Shown one piece after another: positions 16,822-24,776 of a DNA stretch of 64,000 nt. Under the pieces are notes generated by a model. The model saw only the letters and a program-made list of their open reading frames with translations, made no database searches and was not told the DNA's origin. The stretch comes from Pseudomonadota bacterium (GTDB taxonomy: Bacteria > Pseudomonadota > Alphaproteobacteria > Sphingomonadales > Sphingomonadaceae). Positions within the stretch are counted from its first letter, which is position 1. Each line of letters opens with the position of its first letter. A program made the position numbers and the translations under genes. The DNA is taken from NCBI GenBank assembly GCA_029779535.1, contig JAKPAG010000124.1, forward strand, positions 81,978-145,977, in the 5' to 3' direction.

Positions 16822-17904
16822 TCAAGCGGCGGCTGGCAAAACCGCTGTTTTCGCCGCGCGGCGGCGGTCCCAGGCCTGCCGGATCGCGCGGCGCGCGGGC
16901 ATCTCGAAGCGGCGATAGGCCAGGTCCGACAGCACGAGGACCGCGGCGATAATCGCGCCGTAGAGCGCCCAGACCATCACCCCCTCGCCCGGCACCGGGC
17001 CGGTCTGGCCCTTGACCAGCGCGATCACCGGCAGGTGAATGAGGTAGATCGCATAGGAGCGGTCGCCCAGCCACTGCATCACCCGCCAGTCCAGCCATGT
17101 CTGGCGCAGCGCCAGCAGCAGCGCGGCGGGAAATGCCAGCAGGACCAGGGGCAGGAGCGAGGAGAACGACCCCGTCGGCACGGTCAGCCCCGCCGCCAGC
17201 AACGCCGCCAGCACCGGCCACGGCACGCGGGCCAGCCCGGCGCGGCCCTGCCACAGCACCACCCCCAGGAAGAACCCCAGCAGCCCGCGCGGCAGGTTGT
17301 CGGCCACCCACGGGCCTTCGGGCAGGCCGTTCAGCAGCAGGTGCCCCAGCCCCAGCGCTATGGCCGCGCCGGTCACCAGCCGCAGCCGCAGCCCATTGCC
17401 GCGCATCGCGGCGAAAGCGAACAACAGATAACAGCACACCTCGACGCTGAGCGACCAGGCCGGGCCGTTGAAAGTATCGGGCACCGGCCGCACGAAATTC
17501 TGCGCCATGAGGAGGTGCATGGCAAAGGCACTCGCCGTGTTGCCATGCTCGCCCCAGGCAAAGGCAGCAACCGCCAGCAGGGTCAGCAGGTGCAGCGGAT
17601 AGAGCCGGGCGATCCGGGCCACGGCGAACTGTTCCAGCGCGCCCGGCCGGGCGAGCTTTTCCCCCGCCAGGTAGACATGGGCAAAGATATAGCCCGACAG
17701 CAGGAAGAACAGGTCGACAAAGGCCCAGCCCCAGTGGCTCAGCCAGGCAAGCACGGGTCCGTGTCCGGTGAACAGTTCCGGCGCGAACAATGTGCGCGGG
17801 TGATAGGCAAATGCCACCACGCAGGCCGCAATCCCGCGCAGTCCGTCAAGCCGGGTCAGCCGCGCGGGCGCCTCGGCGGGGTAATCGGGGGCAGTCCCGG
17901 CCAT
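16822..17904 (-). CDS. Acyltransferase 3 family membrane protein (OafA/ExoZ type)
   Basis: A 360-residue protein with about ten membrane helices. The N-terminal RLTRLDGLRGIAACVVAFAYHPR and VDLFFLLSGYIFAHVYLAGE segments are hallmarks of acyltransferase family 3, which moves acetyl or other acyl groups onto surface glycans or lipids. Later features include GDRSYAIYLIHLPVIALVKGQ. The substrate is unknown. It lies 34 bases downstream of the M20 peptidase gene on the same strand, inside the nusG-rplK interval where other bacteria have no gene, so its transcription may be tied to the translation cluster. Confidence 0.85.
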   Translation of the reverse strand: MAGTAPDYPAEAPARLTRLDGLRGIAACVVAFAYHPRTLFAPELFTGHGPVLAWLSHWGWAFVDLFFLLSGYIFAHVYLAGEKLARPGALEQFAVARIARLYPLHLLTLLAVAAFAWGEHGNTASAFAMHLLMAQNFVRPVPDTFNGPAWSLSVEVCCYLLFAFAAMRGNGLRLRLVTGAAIALGLGHLLLNGLPEGPWVADNLPRGLLGFFLGVVLWQGRAGLARVPWPVLAALLAAGLTVPTGSFSSLLPLVLLAFPAALLLALRQTWLDWRVMQWLGDRSYAIYLIHLPVIALVKGQTGPVPGEGVMVWALYGAIIAAVLVLSDLAYRRFEMPARRAIRQAWDRRRAAKTAVLPAAA

Positions 17905-17938
17905 GCAGCCGGGTCTAGCGGCCTATGGTTAAGGAGAG

Positions 17939-19279
17939 CTAACGCTCGATCCCGGCCGCGCCCAGGATCGTCGCCATGGCGGCGGTCATGCCGGCAAGGC
18001 TTGGCCCTTCGGCCACGTCGATCCATTCGCTGGGGGCATGGGCATCGCCGCCGCTGCCGCCCGAACCGATCGCGATGGCGGGAATGCCCAGGCTCATCGG
18101 CACGTTGGCATCGGTCGATTGCGAACCGGCCTTCGATTCGATCCCCTGCGCGCGGGCGGCGGCAAAGGCGATGCGGACCAGCGCACTGTCTTCGGGCGTC
18201 GATCCGGCGGGACGGTCCCCGATCGGCTTGAACGTGACGCTGACCTTGCCGCCAGAGGTATCGCGCGCGGCGTTTTCCTGGTCCACGGCGCGCGCGGCGA
18301 TCTCTTTCAGCGCGGCATCGACACGGTCGACCTCGGCCGGGGCGACCGAACGGATGTCCACTTCAAGGAACACCTCGTTGGGGATGGTGTTGACCGAGGT
18401 GCCCCCGCCAACCACGCTGGCCGAATAGGTGGTGCGCGGGTCCTGCGGCACCGGCACGGCGTAAAGCCCGGTCACGGTGCCAGCCAGCGCGGCCATCGGG
18501 TTGACGATCCCGAACTTGCCATAGGAATGCCCGCCCGGCCCGCTGAAGGTCAGCCGGTAGCGGCGCGAACCGACGCCCTGGGTGGTGATCAGCCCCTGCC
18601 CGGCGCCGTCGATGGTGATGAAGCCCGCCGCTGCCTTGGCGCGGGCATCCTGAGCGAACAGGTGGCGGGTGCCGCGCAGGTCGCCCGGTCCTTCCTCACC
18701 CACGTTGCCGATGAACACCACGTCGCGCTTCGTGCGGATCCCCGCCTTGTCGAGCGCGCGGATGATCGACAGCATCACCGCCAGAGCGCGCGTATCATCG
18801 CCAATCCCCGGCGCCATCAGCCGCGTGCCTTCGCGCTTCACCTTCACATCGGTCCCGGCGGGAAACACGGTGTCGAGATGGGCGGCGACCAGCAGCGGCG
18901 CGGCCTTGGGATCGGTGCCCTTGCGCACCGCGATGACATTGCCGACCGCGTCGGTCGTCACTTCCGGCAGCCCGCTGCCACGCAGCAGCGCGGCAAAGGT
19001 GCTGCCGCGCTCCGCCTCACCAAACGGCGGGGCGGGCACTTCGGTCAGGGTGACGAGCTGTTCGATCATCCGCGGATGATCAAGCCGCAGCGCCTCGCGC
19101 GCAGCGGCGAAGCGCTTGGAGGCGAGGACTGCGGCCAGTTCCGGCGGCACCGGATTGGCGGCGGCCTTGGCGGCAGGTGCCGTCTTGGCCGGGGCGGTTT
19201 TCGCCAGGGCGGGCTGGGCCAGCATGGCCAGGCCCAGCGCCAGGGCGACGGACAAGTTGCCCCGCACCGCCCGGCCCAT
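17939..19279 (-). CDS. Exported M20-family metallopeptidase
   Basis: A 446-residue dizinc peptidase with a signal peptide (VALALGLAMLAQPALAKTAPA). Zinc and catalytic residues are visible: AAHLDTVFPAGTD (His, Asp), GIGDDTRALAVML (bridging Asp), NVGEEGPGDLRGTRH (Glu-Glu) and the dimerization domain with GGHSYGKFG. The closest functional group is PepT/carboxypeptidase-like M20 enzymes cutting small peptides or amidated amino acids. Its ATG starts two bases after the nusG TAA, so the two genes share a transcript, which is unusual for nusG. Confidence 0.85.
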   Translation of the reverse strand: MGRAVRGNLSVALALGLAMLAQPALAKTAPAKTAPAAKAAANPVPPELAAVLASKRFAAAREALRLDHPRMIEQLVTLTEVPAPPFGEAERGSTFAALLRGSGLPEVTTDAVGNVIAVRKGTDPKAAPLLVAAHLDTVFPAGTDVKVKREGTRLMAPGIGDDTRALAVMLSIIRALDKAGIRTKRDVVFIGNVGEEGPGDLRGTRHLFAQDARAKAAAGFITIDGAGQGLITTQGVGSRRYRLTFSGPGGHSYGKFGIVNPMAALAGTVTGLYAVPVPQDPRTTYSASVVGGGTSVNTIPNEVFLEVDIRSVAPAEVDRVDAALKEIAARAVDQENAARDTSGGKVSVTFKPIGDRPAGSTPEDSALVRIAFAAARAQGIESKAGSQSTDANVPMSLGIPAIAIGSGGSGGDAHAPSEWIDVAEGPSLAGMTAAMATILGAAGIER

Positions 19280-19281
19280 GG

Positions 19282-19818
19282 TTACTTGACCAGTTCGACG
19301 TGTTCGAAATCGAGTTCGACCGGCGTCGCGCGGCCGAAGATCGAGACCGAAACCTTGACCCGGTTCTTGTCGAAATCCAGTTCTTCCACCACGCCGGTGA
19401 AGCTGTTGAACGGACCGTCGAGCACCTTGACCGAATCGCCGATCTCGTAATCGACGCTGACGTGCTTCTTGGGTTCGGCGGCAGCGGCATCGCGCGCGCC
19501 GAAATAGCGGGCAGCTTCGCGGTCGGTAATCGGCTGCGGCTTGCCGTTGGGGCCAAGGAAACCGGTGACCTTGGCGGTGTTCTTGACGAGGTGGTACACG
19601 TCGTCGTTCATGGTCAGCTTGGCCAGCACGTAACCGGGCATGGTCTTGCGTTCGACCTGGACCTTCTTGCCGCGCTTGACCTCGGTCACGGTTTCATGCG
19701 GCACTTCGACCGCTTCGAACAGCGCTTCCAGGCCCTTGCGTTCCGCTTCGGACAGGATCGATTCGCGGACCTTGTTCTCGAACCCGGAATAGGCGTGGAT
19801 GATGTACCAGCGAGCCAT
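19282..19818 (-). CDS. nusG: Transcription elongation/antitermination factor NusG
   Basis: A 178-residue NusG. The N-terminal NGN domain (ARWYIIHAYSGFENKVRESI, then MPGYVLAKLTMNDDVYHLVKNT, VTGFLG) binds RNA polymerase. The C-terminal KOW domain (IGDSVKVLDGPFNSFTGVVEELD) contacts Rho or ribosomal protein S10. It is preceded by secE at 35 bases as in nearly all bacteria. It is followed, unusually, by an M20 peptidase gene rather than rplK. Confidence 0.97.
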   Translation of the reverse strand: MARWYIIHAYSGFENKVRESILSEAERKGLEALFEAVEVPHETVTEVKRGKKVQVERKTMPGYVLAKLTMNDDVYHLVKNTAKVTGFLGPNGKPQPITDREAARYFGARDAAAAEPKKHVSVDYEIGDSVKVLDGPFNSFTGVVEELDFDKNRVKVSVSIFGRATPVELDFEHVELVK

Positions 19819-19853
19819 GTTTCGTCTCTAACCTTCGTTTCGCGCGGGGCCGA

Positions 19854-20048
19854 TCAGGCCAGCGACAGCAGCCATTTCACGATCGCGCCGAACAGCGAAT
19901 CGATCCCTAGGAAGAATACCGCCAGGATGAACATCAGGATCGCGACGAAGATCGCCGTGCTGACCGTTTCCTGCCGCGTCGGCCATACGACCTTGCGTGC
20001 TTCCGCCTGAACCTGGCGCATGAATTCGCCCGGATTGATCTTGGCCAT
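19854..20048 (-). CDS. secE: Preprotein translocase subunit SecE
   Basis: A 64-residue single-span SecE: an amphipathic helix with the conserved FMRQVQAEARKVVWPTRQE segment, then one membrane helix (ATAIFVAILMFILAVFFLGID-type sequence). SecE clamps SecY in the inner-membrane translocon. It starts at 20048; the 134 bases upstream separate it from the polytopic membrane protein and should hold its promoter. No strong ribosome binding site is seen. Confidence 0.95.
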   Translation of the reverse strand: MAKINPGEFMRQVQAEARKVVWPTRQETVSTAIFVAILMFILAVFFLGIDSLFGAIVKWLLSLA

Positions 20049-20051
20049 GGC

Positions 20052-20196
20052 AGCTATCGCCCGTCCTGTTGAAATTGCGTTTCCTGGCGTCTCCCGCGGC
20101 TTTGGGGAACAGCGCCGCCCCGGCGCCGCAGGGGGCTACCGGGGTGAACGTGTTCTCCAAATGACGGAAGACACTGCCGCACTTAGCTATCGCCCG
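20052..20196. repeat. 12-bp direct repeat flanking the secE upstream region
   Basis: AGCTATCGCCCG occurs exactly at 20052-20063, just before the secE start, and again at 20185-20196, across the end of the polytopic membrane gene. The copies are 133 bases apart in the same orientation. The first covers the secE translation-initiation region. The repeat is visible; meaning is unknown. Confidence 0.3.
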
Positions 20197-21727
20197 GCGG
20201 TTTTGCAAGGCCGCGCTCGGGGCGCGGTGGCGGCATGCGCGCCAGCAGCGCCTCGTCGGTGCGCAGCGTCACCTTTGCCTTGCTCGGCAGGGCGTCCAGC
20301 TCGTGCCGGCCGATGTACCAGAACCAGTCGACATAGCGCGCCGGGGCATAGGTGGTCATGTCGGTCTTGCGACCCTTCTTCCACAGCAGGCGGTGGTAGG
20401 GATCGCGGAAGAACTTGCCGCCCTCGTTGATCGTCAGCATGTGGATCAGCGGAAGGGCGAAATGCATGTTGACCAGCGCATCCTTGCGCACCACCGCATA
20501 GCCGGCGATGTGTTCCTGCGGGTTGATCGGCCAGACGCCGATCTCGGTTTCGACCAGGCTGGCGATCTTCACCCCCTGCGGCAGCGGATCGATCATCGCC
20601 AGCAGCCGCTCGGTCCGCTGCGATTCGGTGTACCAGGTATGCGTAGTCAGCCCCAGGCGGCCCAGGAACAGCGCGGCGGCGAGCAGCAGCACCAGCCGCG
20701 GCGCGCGCCAGCTCAGCGCCAGGCAGCCGACCATCAGCCCGGTATAGATCATCCGCGCATCGACATAATCGCCGCCGATGATGTGGCGCGGCAGCACCAG
20801 CGACAGCACCAGCATGGCGATCGCCGCCCAGCCGAGCCGCCCGTCGAGCCGCTTCAGTCCGAACGAGCCGACCAGCACCACTCCGATCCCGATCAGCGTG
20901 CCGTAATCGAGCCAGCGCCAGGTATCGCGCATCGCCTGGCGCCAGATCGCCCATTTGTAGGTGCCGACGACCTTGCCGTAGGAATAAAGCTCGCCGCCGC
21001 TTTTCTCGCCCGCGATCGACAGGCCGATCAGCGCGACGAAGGGCAGCGTCAGCGGCCAGGGGGCAACAAAGGCTCGCCAGCTTTTGTCCTTGTGCCATTC
21101 ATAGCCGAACACCATCACGCCCAGCGTGCCCCAGCCCGAAACGTGGCACAGCCAGACCACCAGCCCGATCGGCATGAACAGCGGCGCGCGCCATTTCCAG
21201 CCGTCCAGCCGCACCCACAGCGCAAAGGCGAATAGCGCGGCAGCCAGCGACAGCCCGAAGTTGAGGAAGCCCAGCAGCATCGCCGGCGACCAGACAAACA
21301 GCAGCCCGAGCAGGCCGCCGATCCCGATGCGCCGCCGCAGCGACCATTCCACCGCCAGCACGCCGAGACCATTCAGCAGCACGGTGACATAGACGATCAC
21401 CTTGCCGGCCGCTTCCAGCGACATCAGCTTGGCCAGCGGGATGATCAGCAGATCGGCCCCGAGGTTGCCCGACCAGCGCCACTGGAATCCGTAGTATTCC
21501 TTCAGTAGCGCGCTCGAATCGCGGTTCAGCATGACGTGGTAGCGCGCGAGGTGCGCGGGATAGTCCACCATCTGCGGATACTGGGCGACGAACACTGGCA
21601 GCAGCGCCAGCACGGCCAGGATCAGGCCCAGCCAGAAACTTTCACGCGGGGTGGGTTCGCCCCACAACCAGCCGGGCCGCGACCTGCCCCGCACGTTGAA
21701 CTGCTCGAAGGGAGGTTCGGCGGACAT
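20183..21727 (-). CDS. Polytopic membrane protein, GT-C-like, unknown function
   Basis: About 514 residues with roughly ten membrane helices and no soluble catalytic domain. Early in the chain a periplasmic loop carries PQMVDYPAHLARYH (about residues 51-64). A DYP-H-AR loop after helix 1, with the aspartate in the first extracytoplasmic loop, is seen in alphaproteobacterial GT-C-type glycosyltransferase-like proteins, so I suggest a lipid-linked glycosyltransferase fold at low confidence. The ATG at 21727 is my choice; an alternative ATG at 21754 would start 3 bases after the tRNA-Trp CCA. It lies between tRNA-Trp and secE, a place where tuf is found in many bacteria. Confidence 0.6.
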   Translation of the reverse strand: MSAEPPFEQFNVRGRSRPGWLWGEPTPRESFWLGLILAVLALLPVFVAQYPQMVDYPAHLARYHVMLNRDSSALLKEYYGFQWRWSGNLGADLLIIPLAKLMSLEAAGKVIVYVTVLLNGLGVLAVEWSLRRRIGIGGLLGLLFVWSPAMLLGFLNFGLSLAAALFAFALWVRLDGWKWRAPLFMPIGLVVWLCHVSGWGTLGVMVFGYEWHKDKSWRAFVAPWPLTLPFVALIGLSIAGEKSGGELYSYGKVVGTYKWAIWRQAMRDTWRWLDYGTLIGIGVVLVGSFGLKRLDGRLGWAAIAMLVLSLVLPRHIIGGDYVDARMIYTGLMVGCLALSWRAPRLVLLLAAALFLGRLGLTTHTWYTESQRTERLLAMIDPLPQGVKIASLVETEIGVWPINPQEHIAGYAVVRKDALVNMHFALPLIHMLTINEGGKFFRDPYHRLLWKKGRKTDMTTYAPARYVDWFWYIGRHELDALPSKAKVTLRTDEALLARMPPPRPERGLAKPPGDS

Positions 21728-21756
21728 GGGCACATCGCTGGGTGGAAGGGGCATGC

Positions 21757-21832
21757 TGGCAGGAGTGGCAGGATTCGAACCCGCGGCCCTCGGTTTTGGA
21801 GACCGATGCTCTACCAACTGAGCTACACTCCT
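21757..21832 (-). tRNA. tRNA-Trp (anticodon CCA), 3' CCA encoded
   Basis: A complete cloverleaf on the minus strand: 7-bp acceptor AGGAGTG/CACTCCT, D arm GCTC-AGTTGGTA-GAGC, anticodon arm TCGGT-CTCCAAA-ACCGA with anticodon CCA, 5-base variable loop, T arm GCGGG-TTCGAAT-CCTGC, discriminator G and encoded CCA at 21759-21757. It reads UGG (tryptophan). tRNA-Trp upstream of secE-nusG is a conserved bacterial arrangement, here with one gene inserted between. Confidence 0.97.
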
Positions 21833-21847
21833 GCGGGCGGACGGGCC

Positions 21848-21875
21848 TCTATAGGTTACTACAGAGCTTGGCAAG
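21848..21875 (-). promoter_or_regulatory. Promoter candidate for tRNA-Trp
   Basis: On the minus strand CTTGCC (21875-21870), a 16-base spacer and TATAGA (21853-21848) form a plausible housekeeping promoter. It would start transcription about 8 bases before the tRNA 5' end. Confidence 0.5.
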
Positions 21876-21928
21876 GCTGCAAATCCTTCCCTTCCCCCGA
21901 ACATGACGAAACTGCTACACAGTGTGCA

Positions 21929-22711
21929 ATGCACGCCCCGGCCCCGCCCCCGCCGATCGATCCGGACCTGCTGATGCTGGCCTATCGCGGCGGCGTCTTC
22001 CCGATGGCGGACGCCCGCGACGATCCCGAAATCTTCTGGGTCGAGCCGCGCCGCCGGGCGATTCTGCCGCTGGACGGCTTCCACCTGTCGAAATCGCTGG
22101 CCCGCACGCTGCGGCGCGGGCGCTTTGCCGTGACCTGCAACCGGGACTTTGCCGCAGTGATGCAGGCCTGCGCCGGGCCGCGCCGCGATGAGGGGGATAC
22201 CTGGATCAGCGAGCGGATCGAGGCGAGCTACCGCCAGCTGCATGCGCGCGGCGCCGCCCATTCGATCGAATGCTGGCAGGATGGCCGGCTGGTCGGCGGG
22301 CTTTACGGCGTGGGGTTCGACCGGGTATTCTGCGGCGAAAGCATGTTCAGCCGCGTGCCGGACGCGTCAAAGGTGGCGCTGGCCTGGCTGGTCGCGGCGC
22401 TGCGCCGGGCGGGCGCGCGCTTGCTCGACTGCCAGTTCATGACCGAACACCTCGCCTCGCTCGGCGCGGTGGAAATCACCCAGGCGGAATACCTGGTGCG
22501 GCTGCGCGATGCTCAGAGCCCGACGGCGGGCGATGCGGCGGGCTTGGGCGTTGCTGCCGGCTTGGGCGACGACGCCGGGCTTGGCGCTGGCGTTGGCGTG
22601 CCGCTGGCGCTGCCCGAAGGCTTTGCCGCGCTGCTGGGCGATGCGGCGGCGGCCGGGCTGTCTTCCTCGCCCGGGAACTTCATCGCGCAGTCCTTCACCC
22701 AGACGTCATAG
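21929..22711 (+). CDS. aat: Leucyl/phenylalanyl-tRNA-protein transferase
   Basis: A 260-residue Aat, which transfers Leu or Phe from tRNA to proteins with N-terminal Arg or Lys and marks them for ClpS/ClpAP. The conserved core runs from LLMLAYRGGVFPMADARDD through FWVEPRRRAILPLDGFHLSKSL, WISERIEASY and GLYGVGFDRVFCGESMFSR to LLDCQFMTEHLASLGAVE at about residue 182. Residues about 200-228 are a Gly/Ala/Leu linker with repeated GLG units, followed by a tail ending QSFTQTS. E. coli Aat has about 234 residues, so this one is extended. The last 199 bases overlap the convergent DUF2155 gene. Confidence 0.93.
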   Translation: MHAPAPPPPIDPDLLMLAYRGGVFPMADARDDPEIFWVEPRRRAILPLDGFHLSKSLARTLRRGRFAVTCNRDFAAVMQACAGPRRDEGDTWISERIEASYRQLHARGAAHSIECWQDGRLVGGLYGVGFDRVFCGESMFSRVPDASKVALAWLVAALRRAGARLLDCQFMTEHLASLGAVEITQAEYLVRLRDAQSPTAGDAAGLGVAAGLGDDAGLGAGVGVPLALPEGFAALLGDAAAAGLSSSPGNFIAQSFTQTS

Positions 22712-23148
22712 ACCGGATGCTCAACCACGTTGAGCGAAGGCGAATTCCTGAACAGCCAGCCGGAAAAGACCTTGCGCCATTGCAGCGGGCTTTCGGCATT
22801 GGCGCGTTCTTCAACGAAGACCTGGACGAAGGCCCCCACTTCGGGCGGGCTTTCCCACGGCAGGGTCCGTTCGCAGCTGGCCAGCTTGACCACCACGTTG
22901 CCCACCCGGCGCGATTCGCCCGGCTTCATCACCAGGTCCTGGCTGAGGTTGTTGCGCTTGTTGAGCAGGCCCAGCGTGGCGACGCGGTCCTTCACCGGGG
23001 TGCCGTATTCGCTTTCCACCGCCTGGGCCGAAGCGGCCGCGGCGGCAACGTCCCGGGGCACTTCGGTAGCCGCCGCGTCAGGCTCGCCGCCCGAATTGCA
23101 CGCGGCCAGCGCCAGCACAGGCAGCAGGGCAAGCGCCCGACGCATCAT
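22513..23148 (-). CDS. DUF2155-domain lipoprotein
   Basis: A 211-residue protein with a lipoprotein signal ending LALAAC (cysteine at residue 17). The DUF2155 domain spans about residues 60-154 (DRVATLGLLNKRNNLSQDL, then RTLPWESPPEVGAFVQVFVE, KVFSGWLFRNSPSLNVVEHPVYDVWVKDC). Residues about 160-211 form a Pro/Ala/Ser/Lys-rich tail. The function is unknown; the family is confined largely to alphaproteobacteria. Its start overlaps the NDUFA12 stop by one base. Its last 66 codons lie antisense to the end of aat. Confidence 0.85.
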   Translation of the reverse strand: MMRRALALLPVLALAACNSGGEPDAAATEVPRDVAAAAASAQAVESEYGTPVKDRVATLGLLNKRNNLSQDLVMKPGESRRVGNVVVKLASCERTLPWESPPEVGAFVQVFVEERANAESPLQWRKVFSGWLFRNSPSLNVVEHPVYDVWVKDCAMKFPGEEDSPAAAASPSSAAKPSGSASGTPTPAPSPASSPKPAATPKPAASPAVGL

Positions 23149-23561
23149 CAGGCTTCGGGCGACCAGGCTTCGTAATCGCCGGTGGCGCCAGCGCGCTTGC
23201 CGCCGCGCTCAAGCGCGCCTTGCGGGCGATAGGCGGCGACAGTGCCGGTGGCGTTGGGGGTATATTCAGCTTCCCAGATGCGCGGCGCGGGCAGGTTGCT
23301 TTCGGGCACGCCATCCAGCGTGCCGTGCAGCCAGCCGTGCCATTCGGCCGGGACGCGGCTGGCATCGTTGGCGCCGTTGTAGATCACCCAGCGGCGTTCG
23401 CGCCCGGCAAAGGGATGGCCCGCCGGATAGCGCTTCTTCGCGCGGTAATAGGTGTTGCCCTGCGCATCGGTGCCGACCTGTTCGCCGGTCAGCGCGCTGT
23501 TGAGCAGCGTGGTCACGGTCGCGCCGTTCCACCAGGTGAAGATCTTGCCAAGGATTCCCAT
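23148..23561 (-). CDS. NDUFA12-like NADH:ubiquinone oxidoreductase accessory subunit
   Basis: A 137-residue homologue of the mitochondrial complex I subunit NDUFA12 (B17.2), found with complex I in alphaproteobacteria. Conserved features are GTDAQGNTYYRAKK near the start, RRWVIYNGANDASRVPAEWHGWLHG in the middle and YTPNATGTVAAYRPQGALERGGKR near the end. It binds the peripheral arm on the cytoplasmic side. It starts an operon with the DUF2155 lipoprotein (stop/start overlap TGATG). Confidence 0.92.
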   Translation of the reverse strand: MGILGKIFTWWNGATVTTLLNSALTGEQVGTDAQGNTYYRAKKRYPAGHPFAGRERRWVIYNGANDASRVPAEWHGWLHGTLDGVPESNLPAPRIWEAEYTPNATGTVAAYRPQGALERGGKRAGATGDYEAWSPEA

Positions 23562-23608
23562 GGCCGCCGCCTAGCCGAATTGTTCGCCGCTTGAAAGGGG
23601 GCTTGGCC

Positions 23609-24094
23609 TTACCATTCCACCGTATCGCCGGGAACGATCCCCAGCTGCGCGGCGCGGCCGGCGTTCAGTTCCAGCACCGCCTTGACCAGCCCGACCGAGG
23701 ACAGCGGGGTTTCGTCATAGGGCACGGCATTGGCGGCGATGTTGCTGACCTTGCCATCGACGCCGATGAACAGGATGTCGAGCGGCAGCACGGTGTTGCG
23801 CATCCAGAACGAGGCCCCGCGCGGCGGGTCCATCGGAAAAATCATCCCTTCGTCCGGGCCCATCGCGGTGCGGAACATCAGCCCCTTGGCCTGTTCGCGG
23901 CTCGTTGCGGCCACTTCCACCCGGAACACGTGCTTCTTGCCGGCGTGGGTCACGGTCAGCGGGATCACCCGCAGCCCGGATTCGGGGTGAACCGAGGCGG
24001 CCTGCGCCACCGCAGCGCCCGCCTCGCCCGAATTGGCGGAACAGGCCGCAAGCAGGACGAGCGCGGCGGCGGCAAGCAACGGATGACGCATCAT
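23609..24094 (-). CDS. DUF192-domain lipoprotein
   Basis: A 161-residue protein with a lipoprotein signal (LLAAAALVLLAAC). The DUF192 domain follows: VEVAATSREQAKGLMFRTAM, MIFPMDPPRGASFWMRNTVLPLDILFIG and LNAGRAAQLGIVPGD. DUF192 proteins are small beta-fold exported proteins of unknown activity. Two adjacent ATGs (24094 and 24091) overlap the recX stop, so it is translationally coupled to recX. Confidence 0.85.
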   Translation of the reverse strand: MMRHPLLAAAALVLLAACSANSGEAGAAVAQAASVHPESGLRVIPLTVTHAGKKHVFRVEVAATSREQAKGLMFRTAMGPDEGMIFPMDPPRGASFWMRNTVLPLDILFIGVDGKVSNIAANAVPYDETPLSSVGLVKAVLELNAGRAAQLGIVPGDTVEW

Positions 24095-24645
24095 TGTTCC
24101 CCATCGAGTTCGGCGGCCCATTCCTCGGCCGCGGCAATGCTGGCGGCATCGACCAAATTGCGCGCGCTGTCCAGCGGATGCCCGGCGCGCAGCATCGCCG
24201 CCACCTGCTTTTCGCGCCCCCTCGGGTCCGCCGCGCCGGGGCCGAACGGGCCGAGCCGCCGCTTGCGCGCCATGGCCAGCGCGGCCTGGCGCTGCGCGGC
24301 GGGGGCGGCGCGCACCTCGTCGCGCACGGTGGCGGCGATGCCCGCCTGGTCCAGCGCCTGGTCCACCCGGCGCGGGCCATAGCCCCGGCGCAGCAGGCTG
24401 CCGCTTTTCGCGCGGGCGAAGCTTTCGTCATCAACATAGCGCAGCGACACCATGCGCTGCACCAGCTCGGCCACCGGCGGCTCGCCCTCGCCCGCCCAGC
24501 CGCGTTCGCGCAGCTTGCGGCGCAGATAGCCCTCCAGTTTCGCGGCGCTGGTGGCGAAGCGCGCGACATAGGCCAGCGCCATGTCGTTGAGCCGCGTGGC
24601 ATCAAGCGGCCGGGGATTGCGGCGTTCGCGGGTCATCTTGGCCAT
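24091..24645 (-). CDS. recX: Regulatory protein RecX
   Basis: About 184 residues built from RecX-type three-helix repeats: YVARFATSAAKLEGYLRRKLRERGW, VQRMVSLRYVDDESFARAKSGSLLRRGYGPRRVDQAL and a C-terminal repeat. RecX inhibits RecA filament growth. recA is not adjacent here. I start it at MAKMTRERRNP (24645); MTRERR (24636) is equally possible, and the open frame extends upstream to 24777 without conserved sequence. It is divergent from the fatty acyl-AMP ligase gene. Confidence 0.85.
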   Translation of the reverse strand: MAKMTRERRNPRPLDATRLNDMALAYVARFATSAAKLEGYLRRKLRERGWAGEGEPPVAELVQRMVSLRYVDDESFARAKSGSLLRRGYGPRRVDQALDQAGIAATVRDEVRAAPAAQRQAALAMARKRRLGPFGPGAADPRGREKQVAAMLRAGHPLDSARNLVDAASIAAAEEWAAELDGEQ

Positions 24646-24776
24646 ATTCGTGCCACACTGTGCCGCAATTGGGAACGCTCGGGGGCACGTCCTGTTCGCA
24701 GGCTCGTGCCGTGTAACGATCGGGAGACGGACCGAATGATGGTCGATCCCTTTGAAAATAAACGGGTTATCGCGCA

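Noticed and set aside
20183..22261. A 692-codon minus-strand open frame
   Set aside because: It runs through the tRNA-Trp gene and antisense to aat; only the part from 21727 (or 21754) carries a membrane-protein pattern.
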